A stretch of 64,000 nucleotides of DNA from DATJIG01 sp050260515 (GCA_050260515.1 JBLNCI010000045.1:1-64000), one strand, 5' to 3'. Counted from the stretch's first letter, positions 10,238 to 19,290 are shown. The notes: generated by a model from the sequence alone, not told the origin. Translations and numbers: made by a program.

Positions 10238-12445
10238 ATGAGCGTCAGCCCTTCGCCCGATCCTTCGTCCACGCTGCGGCAGGCCGTCGCCGCTCACCAG
10301 GGCGGCGACCTCGCTACCGCCGACCGCTTGTACGCGGCGGTACTCGCGGCGGACCCGCGCAACGCCGACGCGCTCCACCTGTCAGGAGTGCTCGAGGCCC
10401 AGCGGGGCAATGCGAGCGGGGCGGTCGAGCGCATCCGGCGGTCCGTCGACCTCGCGCCCGGGAACCCGGCGGCGCACCTCAATCTCGGCAACGCGCTACG
10501 CGATCTCGGGCGGGTCGACGAGGCACTCGCGAGCTACGAGCGGGCGCTGAAGCTCAACTCTCGGTATCCCCAGGCGCTGCTCAATCGCGGCAAGCTTCTC
10601 TCCGCACGCGCGCGCCACAGCGAGGCGCTCGCCAGTTTCGATGCGGCGCTGCGGCTGGAGCCCAATTCCGCGGAGTGCCACTACTTCCGCGGCAACGCCC
10701 TGGCCGCGCTCGCCCGCTACGCCGACGCCATCGCCGCATACGAGCGCGCCACGAAGCTGCATCCACAGTTCGCCGAAGCACACCTCAATCGCGGCAACGC
10801 GCTCGCGGCACTCGGGCAGGCCGAGGAAGCGATCGCCGCCTTCGACCGCGCCATCGCCGTCGCGCCCAAGGCCGCCGAAGCCCACTACAACCGCGGCAAC
10901 GCGCTCGAGCGGCTCGGGCTGCTCGAAGCCGCGGCGGAGAGCTTCGGCCGGGCCCTGGCGCTGCGTCCCGAGTATCCCGAGGCGCTCTACAACCGCGGCC
11001 TCGTGTTCCGGAATCTCCGGCGCCACGACGAATCGACCGCGGATTTCGAGCGCCTCGTCGCCCTCTCGCCGGAATATCCCTATGCGCTCGGGAACCTGCT
11101 CCACAGCCGGCTGCAGGCCTGCGACTGGCGCGGTTACGACGATCTCGTCGCCGCGGTCACCGCGGCGGTCCGTGCCGGCAAACGCGCCGATCTGCCGTTC
11201 TCGTTCCTGTCGGCGGGCGAATCGCCCGCCGATCAGCTCGCCTGTGCGCGCCTCTACGCGGCGGCTCGATTCCCCGCCGCGCCAGAGCCGCTGTGGCGCG
11301 GAGAGCGATACCGGCACGACCGCATCCGCATCGCGTATCTCTCCGCCGACTTCCACGATCACGCCACCGCGCGGCTCATGGTGGAGCTGCTGGAACGGCA
11401 CGACCGCACACGGTTCGAGCTGACGGCGATCTCCTACGGGCCCGACGCCGACAGCCCGATGCGGCAGCGGCTGCGGGCGGCGTTCGACCGCTTCATCGAC
11501 GTGGGCGGTCTCGACGACCGCGCCGCCGCCGAGCAGATCCGGCACATCGAGACCGACATCGCGGTGGACCTCAAGGGTTACACGCGCGACGCGCGTCCCG
11601 GCATCCTCACGCACCGGCCCGCACCGGTTCAGGCCACCTACCTCGGATTTCCGGGAACCCTTGGCCTAGCCGCCATCGACTACATCATCGCAGACACGAT
11701 CACGATCCCCGAAGCGCACGACTCATTCTACGAGGAGCGTGTCGTTCGCCTGCCTGACTGCTATCAGCCGACGGATACCCGGCGCCGGGCCGCGCCCGCG
11801 CCGACGCGCAAAGACGTCGGGTTGCCGGAGGGTGCATTCGTCTTCTGCTGCTTCAACAACAACTACAAGATCACGCCCGCGGTGTTCGACGTGTGGATGC
11901 GTCTGCTCGCGAAGGTGCCGGATAGCGTCCTGTGGCTGTTCACCGACACCCCGGCGGTGGCGCGGAACCTGCGCACGCACGCCGAGACCCGCGGCGTCGA
12001 TCCGGCGCGGCTCGTGTTCGCGACCCATGCCTCCCCGGCCGAGCACCTCGCCCGTCACGAGCTTGCCGATCTGTTCCTCGACACCGTCCCGATCAACGCG
12101 CACACGACGGCGAGCGATGCGCTGTGGATGGGGCTTCCGGTGGTGACGATCGTCGGCGGCGCGTTCGTGGGACGCGTCGCCGCGAGCCTCGTCACGGCCG
12201 TCGGACTGCCCGAGCTCGCGACGACCTCTCTCGCCGACTACGAATCCCTTGCCCTGAAGCTTGCGACCGATCGCGTGGCGCTGGGCGACATGAAGGCGCG
12301 GCTCGCGAAAGGTCGCGCGTCATCTCCGCTGTTCGACCCCGACCGCTTGCGGCGACACCTGGAGCGCGCGTACGCCGTCATGCACGAGCGCAGCATGCAC
12401 GGCGAAGCACCGGCCTCCTTCACGGTAGAGCCGATCGATCACTGA
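10238..12445 (+). CDS. TPR protein with SPINDLY/O-GlcNAc transferase-like (GT41) C-terminal domain, copy 1
   Basis: This 735-residue protein is read from ATG 10238. Roughly seven TPR units come first, recognisable by repeated AHLNLGNALRDLG, AHYNRGNALERLG and EALYNRGLVF. The GT41 domain follows: RIAYLSADFHDHATARL carries the position of the catalytic histidine, FCCFNNNYKITPAVFDVWMRLL carries the UDP-binding lysine position, and NAHTTASDALWMGLPVVT is the HTT motif. By family it should transfer a sugar to protein. The target and sugar are unknown. Its stop overlaps the start of a paralogue by one base. Confidence 0.87.
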   Translation: MSVSPSPDPSSTLRQAVAAHQGGDLATADRLYAAVLAADPRNADALHLSGVLEAQRGNASGAVERIRRSVDLAPGNPAAHLNLGNALRDLGRVDEALASYERALKLNSRYPQALLNRGKLLSARARHSEALASFDAALRLEPNSAECHYFRGNALAALARYADAIAAYERATKLHPQFAEAHLNRGNALAALGQAEEAIAAFDRAIAVAPKAAEAHYNRGNALERLGLLEAAAESFGRALALRPEYPEALYNRGLVFRNLRRHDESTADFERLVALSPEYPYALGNLLHSRLQACDWRGYDDLVAAVTAAVRAGKRADLPFSFLSAGESPADQLACARLYAAARFPAAPEPLWRGERYRHDRIRIAYLSADFHDHATARLMVELLERHDRTRFELTAISYGPDADSPMRQRLRAAFDRFIDVGGLDDRAAAEQIRHIETDIAVDLKGYTRDARPGILTHRPAPVQATYLGFPGTLGLAAIDYIIADTITIPEAHDSFYEERVVRLPDCYQPTDTRRRAAPAPTRKDVGLPEGAFVFCCFNNNYKITPAVFDVWMRLLAKVPDSVLWLFTDTPAVARNLRTHAETRGVDPARLVFATHASPAEHLARHELADLFLDTVPINAHTTASDALWMGLPVVTIVGGAFVGRVAASLVTAVGLPELATTSLADYESLALKLATDRVALGDMKARLAKGRASSPLFDPDRLRRHLERAYAVMHERSMHGEAPASFTVEPIDH

Positions 12446-14841
12446 TGGCCAAGGATCTCGCGCAGCTTCTGAGGCAGGCGGTCGAGGCGCATCAGCGTGG
12501 TCAGCTTCTTGCCGCCGAGGATCTCTACCGCAAGGTGCTGAAGGCGGACCCCCGCAACTTCGACGCCCAACACCTGTCGGGTGTCCTGGAGGCCCAGCGC
12601 GGGAATCCCGCCGCGGCGGTCGAGCGCATCCAGCGCGCGATCAAGCTCAACGGCGCCAATGCGGCGGCGCATCTCAACCTCGGCAACGCGTTGCGCGATC
12701 TCGGCCGCCCCGACGACGCGCTGGCGAGCTACGACCGCGCGCTTGCGCTCAATCCGCGGTATCCCCAGGCGCTGGTGAACCGCGGCAACGCGCTCGCGAC
12801 ACTCGGGCGGCACGTCGACGCCGTCGTAAGCTTCGACCGGGCGCTGGCCCTACAGGTGAATCCGGACGCACTGATGAACCGCGGCCTTGCGCTGCAGGCG
12901 CTCGGGCGGAACGACGACGCGATCGAATCCTTCCGCCGCGCGCTCGCGACGGCACCGCGCAACGCGGACGGCGAATTCCACCTTGGCAATGCGCTCGCCG
13001 CGGCGAAGCGGTACGACGAGGCGCTCGCGGCCTACGACCGCGCCGTCGGCATTCGGCCCGATCATGCGGACACTCACAACAACCGAGGCAATGCGCTTCT
13101 CGAACTCGGCAGGACCGCCGAGGCGATCGTCGCCTTCGACCGTGCGCTCGCCGTGCGGACCGACGCCGCCGAGACCCACTACAACCGCGCCAACGCGCTC
13201 GCGGCTCTCAACCGCCTCGAGGATGCCATCGCCGGCTATCGCCGCGCCATCGAGCTGCGCCCGGAATATGCGGCGGCCTACAACAATCTCGGGGCGGCGC
13301 TGACCAAGTTCGCCAACCCCGATCAGGCGATCGCCGCGTACGACGCCGCGCTGGCGATCCAGCCAGGCTACGTCGAGGCGCTCTACAACAAGGCGAGCGC
13401 GCTCTCGGCCATGAAGCGGCCGGAGGAGGCGATCGAGTGCTTCGCCGCGGTGCGCGCGGCCGAGCCCGATCGCCCATTCCTCGCAGGCAACCTGCTGCAC
13501 ACCCGTCTGCAGGCCTGTGACTGGAGCACGTACGAACAGGATTTGGCCGAGGTCGTGGCCGGGGTGCGCTCAGGAGCGCCGACCGACCTGCCGTTCCCGT
13601 TCCTCTCGATCAGCGACTCGCCCGCCGACAGCCAGCGCTGCGCGCGCACGTACGCGAGCGCCACGTACCGGCCATTCCCGCCGCCGCTGTGGACCGGCGA
13701 ACGCTACGACCATGACCGCATCCGCATCGCCTATCTGTCGGCGGACTTCTTCGAGCACGCGACGTCGTACCTGATGGCGGAGCTGTTCGAGAGCCACGAC
13801 CGCTCGCGCTTCGAGATCACCGCGATCTCATTCGGGCGGACGACGCCCGACCGGATGCGGGCGCGGCTCATGAACGCCTTCGACCGCTTCGTCGACGCGC
13901 ACGCAATGAGCGACGCCGAAGTGGCGCGGCAGATCCGCGATCTCGAGATCGACATCGCGGTACACGCCGAGGGCTACACCCAGGACTGCCGCCCCGGCGT
14001 CCTCCCCTACCGCCCGGCCCCAATCCAGGTGAGCTATCTCGCCTATCCCGGAACCATGGGCCTCGGCGAGGCGCTCGACTACATCATCGCCGACCCGATC
14101 GTCGTGCCGGCCGAGCACCACGCTTTCTACGACGAGAAGGTCGTGTGGCTGCCCGGGTGCTACCAGGTCAACGACTCCAAGCGCGCGATCGCCGGCGACC
14201 CGCCGAGCCGCGCCGAGGCCGGCCTGCCCGAGTCCGGCTTCGTGTTCTGCTGCTTCAACAACAACCACAAGATCCTGCCGTCCGTGTTCGATGTCTGGAT
14301 GCGACTCTTGCGCGCCGTCGACGGGAGCGTGCTGTGGCTGCTCGAGGACAACGCGGCGGTGATCCGCAATCTGCGTGGTGAGGCGGCGGCCCGAGGCGTG
14401 GCGCCGGAGCGGCTGGTGTTCGCGCCGCGAACACAGCTCGACCGACATCTCGCTCGCCATCGGCTCGCCGACCTCTTCATCGACACCCTGCCGTACAACG
14501 CGCATACCACGGCAAGCGACGCGCTGTGGGCCGGTCTCCCCGTTCTCACCTGCCTTGGCACCGCATTCCCGGGGCGCGTCGCAGCCAGCCTGCTGGCGGC
14601 GATCGGCCTTCCGGAACTGGTGACGACGAATCTCGCCGACTACGAGGCGCTCGCGCTGAGGCTCGCACGCGATCCCACGGAAGTATCGGCGCTCAAGGCG
14701 AGGCTCGCCGCCAACCGCGAGGTAAAGCCGCTGTTCGACACCCAGCGTTTCCGCCGGCACATCGAGCAGGCCTATCTCACCATGTACGAACGGCAGCGGC
14801 GCGGCGATCCGCCCGACGCGTTCGCCGTGGCGCCACTCTGA
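12445..14841 (+). CDS. TPR protein with SPINDLY/O-GlcNAc transferase-like (GT41) C-terminal domain, copy 2
   Basis: The 798-residue product starts at ATG 12445 inside the stop codon of copy 1 (TGATG), which implies translational coupling. About ten TPR units precede the catalytic part, two or three more than in copy 1. The N-terminal segment LRQAVEAHQRGQLLAAEDLY and the stretch HLSGVLEAQRGN are nearly identical to copy 1. The GT41 landmarks are conserved: RIAYLSADFFEHATSYLM, FCCFNNNHKILPSVFDVWMRLL and NAHTTASDALWAGLPVLT. One difference is VHAEGYTQDCRPG where copy 1 has VDLKGYTRDARPG. This looks like a local duplication followed by divergence. Confidence 0.87.
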   Translation: MAKDLAQLLRQAVEAHQRGQLLAAEDLYRKVLKADPRNFDAQHLSGVLEAQRGNPAAAVERIQRAIKLNGANAAAHLNLGNALRDLGRPDDALASYDRALALNPRYPQALVNRGNALATLGRHVDAVVSFDRALALQVNPDALMNRGLALQALGRNDDAIESFRRALATAPRNADGEFHLGNALAAAKRYDEALAAYDRAVGIRPDHADTHNNRGNALLELGRTAEAIVAFDRALAVRTDAAETHYNRANALAALNRLEDAIAGYRRAIELRPEYAAAYNNLGAALTKFANPDQAIAAYDAALAIQPGYVEALYNKASALSAMKRPEEAIECFAAVRAAEPDRPFLAGNLLHTRLQACDWSTYEQDLAEVVAGVRSGAPTDLPFPFLSISDSPADSQRCARTYASATYRPFPPPLWTGERYDHDRIRIAYLSADFFEHATSYLMAELFESHDRSRFEITAISFGRTTPDRMRARLMNAFDRFVDAHAMSDAEVARQIRDLEIDIAVHAEGYTQDCRPGVLPYRPAPIQVSYLAYPGTMGLGEALDYIIADPIVVPAEHHAFYDEKVVWLPGCYQVNDSKRAIAGDPPSRAEAGLPESGFVFCCFNNNHKILPSVFDVWMRLLRAVDGSVLWLLEDNAAVIRNLRGEAAARGVAPERLVFAPRTQLDRHLARHRLADLFIDTLPYNAHTTASDALWAGLPVLTCLGTAFPGRVAASLLAAIGLPELVTTNLADYEALALRLARDPTEVSALKARLAANREVKPLFDTQRFRRHIEQAYLTMYERQRRGDPPDAFAVAPL

Positions 14842-14850
14842 CCCGCGCTG

Positions 14851-15414
14851 TCAGACCAGCACGGGCGCGAACGCACCGAGCAGTCCGAAGATGCCCCCGA
14901 CGGCGCCAAGACCGGCCGCCGCCCAGGCCAGCAGCGCCACCCCGGTGACGATCGACGCCGACGCGAGCACGATGGCGAGCTGCAGCGCCGCCGAGCCGTA
15001 CTCGTAGTGATGGTAGCGCTTGTTGGCGAGGTCGCGCTTCTTCTCCGCCTGCTGCGCCCGCGCCGTCAGCTCACGGCGTCCTTCGCCGGTCTCGGGCTCG
15101 GTCTCCCAGCGATCGATGTCCTTGCGCCAGGAGTCGACGCGCTGGTCCATCGCCGGGCCGGTGCCGAGGATCGTCGGCATCAGCTCGCGGTCGAGCTGGA
15201 GTCGATCTGCGGCCGCGATCAGCACGGTGCGGCGGATCGTCTTGGCCTGGTAGAACGCCCACAGGTTCGACGCCTCGACCTGCTGGCTGAGGTACTCGGT
15301 CTGGGCGCTCTTGCCCGCCGTCTCGACGATGGCCAACACGGCGGCGAGAAGCGAGATCAGGACTGCGATGGTCTTGTTACCGCCGGCGTGCTCGGCGTGG
15401 GCCGCGTGGGACAT
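14851..15414 (-). CDS. DUF4337 domain-containing membrane protein
   Basis: The 187-residue protein starts at ATG 15414, preceded by GGGGAGAG. It opens with a short His/Ala-rich stretch (MSHAAHAEHAGG), then a membrane segment (TIAVLISLLAAVLAIVET). A long charged helical region follows (residues about 45-125), containing EASNLWAFYQAKTIRRT and RAQQAEKKRDLANKRYHHYEYG. Two C-terminal hydrophobic segments end the chain. This arrangement and the WAFYQAK motif are characteristic of DUF4337, whose function is unknown. It is convergent with the GT41 pair. Confidence 0.8.
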   Translation of the reverse strand: MSHAAHAEHAGGNKTIAVLISLLAAVLAIVETAGKSAQTEYLSQQVEASNLWAFYQAKTIRRTVLIAAADRLQLDRELMPTILGTGPAMDQRVDSWRKDIDRWETEPETGEGRRELTARAQQAEKKRDLANKRYHHYEYGSAALQLAIVLASASIVTGVALLAWAAAGLGAVGGIFGLLGAFAPVLV

Positions 15415-15554
15415 CGAGTGGCTCTCCCCGTGATGCGATGCGCGACAGGGGTAGCAAATCCCGGGCCCGCTGTGTCGGAAATCGACACGGGGCAGTGCGC
15501 GCGAGCGCGCGAGAATGTCTGGCACCGACGGGACGGTCGGGCTACTAATCCGCC

Positions 15555-16325
15555 ATGCCCTTGGACTTCGTCGAGCACGCCTCGCCCAACTTCGACCTGC
15601 GCAAGAGCGACATCGACATGCTGGTGGTGCACTACACCGGCATGCGGACGGCGGAGGAGTCGCTGGCGCGACTGTGCGACGGGTCGATCGAGAACCGCGT
15701 CAGCGCCCACTACTTGATCGAGGAGGACGGACGCATCCATCGGCTCGTGCAGGAGGCGGATCGCGCCTGGCACGCCGGCGTGTCGTACTGGGCGGGCGAG
15801 CGCGACATCAATTCGTGCTCGATCGGCATCGAGCTCCAGAACCCGGGTTGGGAATTCGACTATCACCCGTTCCCCGAGCCGCAAATGGCGGCGTTCCTCG
15901 CGCTCGCCAAGGACATCATCGCGCGCCATCGCATCTCACCGTTCCGCGTGCTCGGCCATTCCGACGTGGCGCCGACGCGCAAGGCCGATCCCGGCGAGCT
16001 GTTCGACTGGGAGTGCTGCTCCCGCGACGGCGTCGGCTTCTGGCCCACGCTCGCGCCAGGAAGCCGGCCCGAAGTGCCTTTGTTCCTGCCGCTCGAAGCC
16101 GGCGGCGCCTCGGTCGAGGCGGCGCAGGAGGCGCTCAACTTCATCGGCTACGAGTGCGACGTGAACGGCCGCTTCGACGCCAAGACGCTGATGGTGATCA
16201 GCGCCTTCCAGCGTCACTGGCGTCCGGCGCGCGTCGACGGCACCCTCGATGCGGACACCATCGCCCGGCTTCAGGCGGTGGCCCAGGCGGTCGAGGTGAT
16301 GGACAACCGACGCGCCGGCACCTGA
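15555..16325 (+). CDS. AmpD-like N-acetylmuramoyl-L-alanine amidase with peptidoglycan-binding domain
   Basis: The 256-residue protein has an Amidase_2 domain. The zinc-ligand histidines lie in VVHYTGM, in WHAGVSYWAGERDINSCSIGIEL and in LGHSDVAPTRKADPGELF. A C-terminal PG_binding_1-like repeat follows (SVEAAQEALNFIGYECDVNGRFDAKTLMVISAFQ; about residues 180-240). It has no evident signal peptide, which fits cytoplasmic cleavage of recycled anhydromuropeptides like AmpD, although the wall-binding domain is also found in exported amidases. The S10 peptidase gene follows 102 bases later. The fold is secure and the cellular location is not. Confidence 0.9.
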   Translation: MPLDFVEHASPNFDLRKSDIDMLVVHYTGMRTAEESLARLCDGSIENRVSAHYLIEEDGRIHRLVQEADRAWHAGVSYWAGERDINSCSIGIELQNPGWEFDYHPFPEPQMAAFLALAKDIIARHRISPFRVLGHSDVAPTRKADPGELFDWECCSRDGVGFWPTLAPGSRPEVPLFLPLEAGGASVEAAQEALNFIGYECDVNGRFDAKTLMVISAFQRHWRPARVDGTLDADTIARLQAVAQAVEVMDNRRAGT

Positions 16326-16427
16326 CGCTTCGCCGCGGGACTCGCGGGAGCTTTCGGCGGTAGCATCGGGCATCGCATCGGCACTCGTGCCCTCGCGTTC
16401 CTTCCTTCCCGATCCAGTGGAGGCGTC

Positions 16428-17984
16428 ATGCGAGACCGCGTCCGCGCACTCCTGCTTCTCGGAATCCTCGCGCTCGCGTCGGCCCTCGCGAGCGGCGCGG
16501 CGGCACAGGCGCCGGCACGCCAGCCTCGCGGCGGCGCGCAGACCGCCACCGAACCCGCCGCGGAGGCCGCAAGCGAGCAACGCCCGCGACCGCGCGACGC
16601 GCTGCTTCCGGCCGAGTCGGTGACGAAGCACACGATCACCATTGCCGGGCGGGCGCTCAATTACACCGCACGCGCCGGGGCGCTGACGCTCACCGGCGAG
16701 GACGGCGATGCGACCGCCGAGGTGTTCTATGTCGCCTACGCGCTGGCGGATGCTCCCGCCACCCGGCCGCTGACGATCGCGTTCAACGGCGGCCCCGGCG
16801 CTTCGTCGGCCTACCTTCATCTCGGCGCGCTCGGGCCCCGCGCGATCGATCTCGGCGACGGCCGCTCGCCACCGGGCGGTCAGGAGCCGAAGGTCGTCGA
16901 CAACCCCGACACGTGGCTGCCGTTCACCGATCTCCTGTTCATCGATCCCGTCGGCACCGGCTACAGCCACGCCATGCGCGACGTCAAAGACGTGCCGAAG
17001 GAGTTCTGGGGCGTCCGCCAGGATATCGACTCGCTGGCCCAGATCATCCGTCGCGCGCTGGTGCGACTCGATCGCGTCGGCGCGCCGCTGTACCTCGTCG
17101 GCGAAAGCTACGGCGGGTTCCGCGGCGCGCGCCTCGTCGAGCGGCTGCCGGCGAACGAGGGAATCCCGGTGCAGGGCGCGATCCTCGTCTCGCCGGTGCT
17201 CGAGTTCGCGCTGCGGAGCAGCGACGACCTCGATCCCCTGCCGTGGGCGCTCCGGCTTCCGTCGTACGCCGCGGCGAATCTCGAGGCACACGGCCGACTG
17301 GCGCCCGAGGCTCTCGCCGATGCGGAGCGGTTCGCGCTCGGCGACTACGTCGCGCACCTGATAGCGCCACGCGACGCCCAGGGCACGGCCGAAATCAACG
17401 CGCGTGTCGCGACTCTGACGGGCCTCTCGCAGGCCATCGTCGCGCGCTGGAACGCACGGGTGCCGAGCGGCGTGTTCGCCAAGGAATTCCGTCACGACGA
17501 GGGCCGGGTCGCGAGCGCCTACGACGCGTCGGTGCTCGGCGAGGACGCCTATCCGTCGTCGGCGACGCCGCGCGGCGGCGATCCGATCTTCGCCGGAGTC
17601 ATCGCGCCTCTGACCACCGCCTTCCTCGATTACGTCCGCGGCGAACTGCAATACCGCACGGACCGCCGCTATCGCCTGCTCAACGACGAGGTCGCCCGCC
17701 GCTGGGATTGGGGCCGCAGCAGCGCATCGTCGTCCGCGGGCGCGGTCGACGAGCTGCGTCAGGGCCTCGCGCTCAATCCTCGGCTCAAGATTGCGATTGA
17801 GCACGGCATGACCGACATCGTGACGCCGTACATGGCGAGCCGCTACGTGATCGATCACCTGCCCCCGGCGCTGACCAAGGATCGGGTCTCGCTCCATCTC
17901 TATCCCGGCGGGCATATGATGTATTTCCGCCCGGACTCCCGCGCGGCGTTCCGGCGGAATGCCGCCGCGATGTACGGCGAGTGA
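16428..17984 (+). CDS. Secreted S10 family serine carboxypeptidase-like peptidase
   Basis: The 518-residue precursor has a signal peptide (LLLLGILALASALASGAAAQA). A Pro/Arg-rich spacer of about 40 residues follows. The S10 landmarks are all present: the oxyanion region AFNGGPGASSAYLHLGALGP, the nucleophile in VGESYGGFRGARL, the catalytic aspartate in GMTDIVTPY, and the histidine in YPGGHMMYF. A GTGGAGGCG ribosome site precedes ATG 16428. The family removes C-terminal residues from peptides at acidic pH. The likely location is the periplasm or outside, and the substrate is not known. Confidence 0.88.
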   Translation: MRDRVRALLLLGILALASALASGAAAQAPARQPRGGAQTATEPAAEAASEQRPRPRDALLPAESVTKHTITIAGRALNYTARAGALTLTGEDGDATAEVFYVAYALADAPATRPLTIAFNGGPGASSAYLHLGALGPRAIDLGDGRSPPGGQEPKVVDNPDTWLPFTDLLFIDPVGTGYSHAMRDVKDVPKEFWGVRQDIDSLAQIIRRALVRLDRVGAPLYLVGESYGGFRGARLVERLPANEGIPVQGAILVSPVLEFALRSSDDLDPLPWALRLPSYAAANLEAHGRLAPEALADAERFALGDYVAHLIAPRDAQGTAEINARVATLTGLSQAIVARWNARVPSGVFAKEFRHDEGRVASAYDASVLGEDAYPSSATPRGGDPIFAGVIAPLTTAFLDYVRGELQYRTDRRYRLLNDEVARRWDWGRSSASSSAGAVDELRQGLALNPRLKIAIEHGMTDIVTPYMASRYVIDHLPPALTKDRVSLHLYPGGHMMYFRPDSRAAFRRNAAAMYGE

Positions 17985-17994
17985 TCCGGCGCGC

Positions 17995-18023
17995 TTGACC
18001 CCGCCCCGTCGCGGGCCTACGTC
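17995..18023 (+). promoter_or_regulatory. Putative sigma-70 promoter of rnpB
   Basis: TTGACC at 17995-18000 and TACGTC at 18018-18023 are separated by exactly 17 bases. The expected start, near 18030, coincides with the first base of the RNase P RNA P1 helix, which supports the assignment. Confidence 0.6.
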
Positions 18024-18028
18024 TCCTT

Positions 18029-18411
18029 AGCCAGACGGCCGGATGGCCGCTCCCGGGCAACCGGGAGAGGAAAGTCCGGGCTCCACGGAGACAAGGGTGC
18101 CGGGTAACGCCCGGTGGGGGCGACCCCAAGGACAGTGCCACAGAGAACAGACCGCCGGTCCGCTTCGGCCGACCGGCAAGGGTGAAACGGTGCGGTAAGA
18201 GCGCACCGCGTCGCCGGTAACGGCGACGGCACGGCAAACCCCACCCGGAGCAAGACCAAATAGGGGCGGCCGGTCGGCCCGCGAGGGTGCGACGGATCGG
18301 TCTTCGGATCGCCGCCCGGGTCGGTCGCTAGAGGCGCCTGGTGACAGGCGTCCCAGAGGAATGGTCATCCCCTCGCAAGAGGGACAGAACCCGGCTTACA
18401 GGCCGTCTGGC
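18029..18411 (+). ncRNA. rnpB: RNase P RNA, bacterial type A
   Basis: The ends form a perfect 10-bp P1 helix: CCAGACGGCC at 18031-18040 with GGCCGTCTGG at 18401-18410. The conserved core is recognisable: GAGAGGAAAGTCCGGGCTCC near 18065, ACAGTGCCACAGAGAACAGA, GGGTGAAACGGTGCGGTAAG, ACGGCAAACCCC, and the 3' segment GACAGAACCCGGCTTACA. The length of about 380 nt is typical. The RNA is the catalytic subunit that trims tRNA 5' leaders together with RnpA. It lies directly upstream of the dcw cluster on the same strand. I see no clear intrinsic terminator after it. Confidence 0.96.
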
Positions 18412-18427
18412 AATTACACCACTTCCA

Positions 18428-18533
18428 GTTAATCAGCGGATTCATTCTGCCGTCGTGGTCTTATTAACCATACAAAAGTTAATAGTTCACAAGTTCTTGG
18501 GCAGGCGTCTTTTTCGCAGACAGAATGGTTAAT
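18428..18533. repeat. GTTAAT repeats at 50-bp intervals with nested inverted repeats, rnpB-mraZ gap
   Basis: GTTAAT occurs at 18428, 18478 and 18528, exactly 50 bp apart. The inverted copy ATTAAC starts at 18463. ATTAACCAT (18463-18471) and ATGGTTAAT (18525-18533) form a 9-bp inverted repeat, and CATTCTG (18443-18449) with CAGAATG (18521-18527) forms another. The stretch is clearly more AT-rich than its surroundings. It lies in the 410-bp gene-free region 18412-18822. Between 18534 and 18664 I see nothing I can name. Confidence 0.5.
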
Positions 18534-18664
18534 GCGCCGCTATATCTCGTGGGCCGAGGTTTGAAAACGGCCGACTAATGGCCTCCCCAGCGCTGCGGAC
18601 CGGCGGTGTGACAACTGCAGCGTCGGCCGGAAATGCGCGGAAATCCCTTGGTTTTTCCGGGGTT

Positions 18665-18710
18665 TCCCATTGACGGCCCATGATAGCCCATGTTATCCCA
18701 CAAAATCCCA
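18665..18710. promoter_or_regulatory. MraZ-box array (five TGGGN-type repeats)
   Basis: Read on the minus strand, TGGGA/TGGGC pentamers occupy 18706-18710, 18696-18700, 18686-18690, 18676-18680 and 18665-18669. The first four are exactly 10 bp apart and the last is 11 bp away. MraZ is known to bind direct TGGGN repeats with 5-base spacers upstream of its own gene. The array is about 113-158 bp before the mraZ start and overlaps the putative promoter, which fits autoregulation of the dcw cluster. Confidence 0.8.
18670..18698 (+). promoter_or_regulatory. Putative promoter of mraZ/dcw cluster, embedded in the MraZ boxes
   Basis: TTGACG (18670-18675) is followed by a 17-base spacer and TTATCC (18693-18698). 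The -10 match is imperfect, but the position inside the MraZ repeats is what would be expected for a repressed promoter. The resulting leader would be roughly 115-120 nt. Confidence 0.45.
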
Positions 18711-18822
18711 AGGGATGGCGGCGGAGCCCAAGTCCGTGCCGCCACCGTCCCCCGGGACCTTGGAGCACAGACCCGACTGCCCGCGGAGCGGGCCGCGGTG
18801 GCGGGTTGGCTGAGGGGGTCGC

Positions 18823-19290
18823 GTGGCGCTGTTCCTGTCCACTGTCGTCAACAAGGTGGACCGCAAGGGCCGGGTTTCGGTCCCGGCGGCGATGCGCGCC
18901 GCGCTGGCCGGACAGCCGTTCCAGGGAATCGTCGCCTTCCGCTCGTTCCGCGAGCCCGCCATCGAAGGCTGGAGCATCGAGCTCCTGAACCGCCTCGCCG
19001 ACAGCCTCGACGAGATGGAGCTGTTCTCCGAGAACCGTGACGACCTGGCCTCGGCGATCTTCGCCGATGCCCACCAGCTCCCGTTCGACCCCGAAGGCCG
19101 TATCGTCCTCCCCGAGCCGCTGGCGCGCCACGCCGGCATCACGACGGAAGCGGCGTTCGTCGGCCGCGGCGGCACGTTCCAGATCTGGAATCCGGCGACC
19201 TTCGAGGACCATGCGGCGAAGGTCCGCGACCGCGTGCGCACCCAGGCCGTGCTGCCGAAACTCCGCCGCCCGACGGGAGACGGCGCATGA
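18823..19290 (+). CDS. mraZ: Transcriptional regulator MraZ
   Basis: The 155-residue protein starts at GTG 18823 after GAGGGGG. It begins [28 protein letters not shown], the first SpoVT/AbrB-like MraZ module. The second module is [25 protein letters not shown], followed by [19 protein letters not shown]. The length is normal for the family. MraZ forms a ring-shaped oligomer and regulates its own operon through TGGGN repeats, which are present upstream at 18665-18710. It overlaps rsmH by 4 bases (ATGA), making it the first gene of the coupled dcw block. Confidence 0.95.
   Translation: MALFLSTVVNKVDRKGRVSVPAAMRAALAGQPFQGIVAFRSFREPAIEGWSIELLNRLADSLDEMELFSENRDDLASAIFADAHQLPFDPEGRIVLPEPLARHAGITTEAAFVGRGGTFQIWNPATFEDHAAKVRDRVRTQAVLPKLRRPTGDGA

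Noticed and set aside
15936..17915. Long minus-strand frames opposite the S10 peptidase, and similar ones opposite murE, murD, murC and recN
   Set aside because: No start context, no domain, and the opposite strand codes for clear enzymes with catalytic motifs.
18412..18540. CtrA binding site in the AT-rich patch
   Set aside because: TTAA half sites are present, but none shows the TTAA-N7-TTAA spacing; the closest pair is N11.
18693..18702. TTATCCCACA, close to a DnaA box, in the rnpB-mraZ gap
   Set aside because: It has one extra C relative to TTATNCACA and is explained by an MraZ box. I see no cluster of DnaA boxes, so an origin is not supported.
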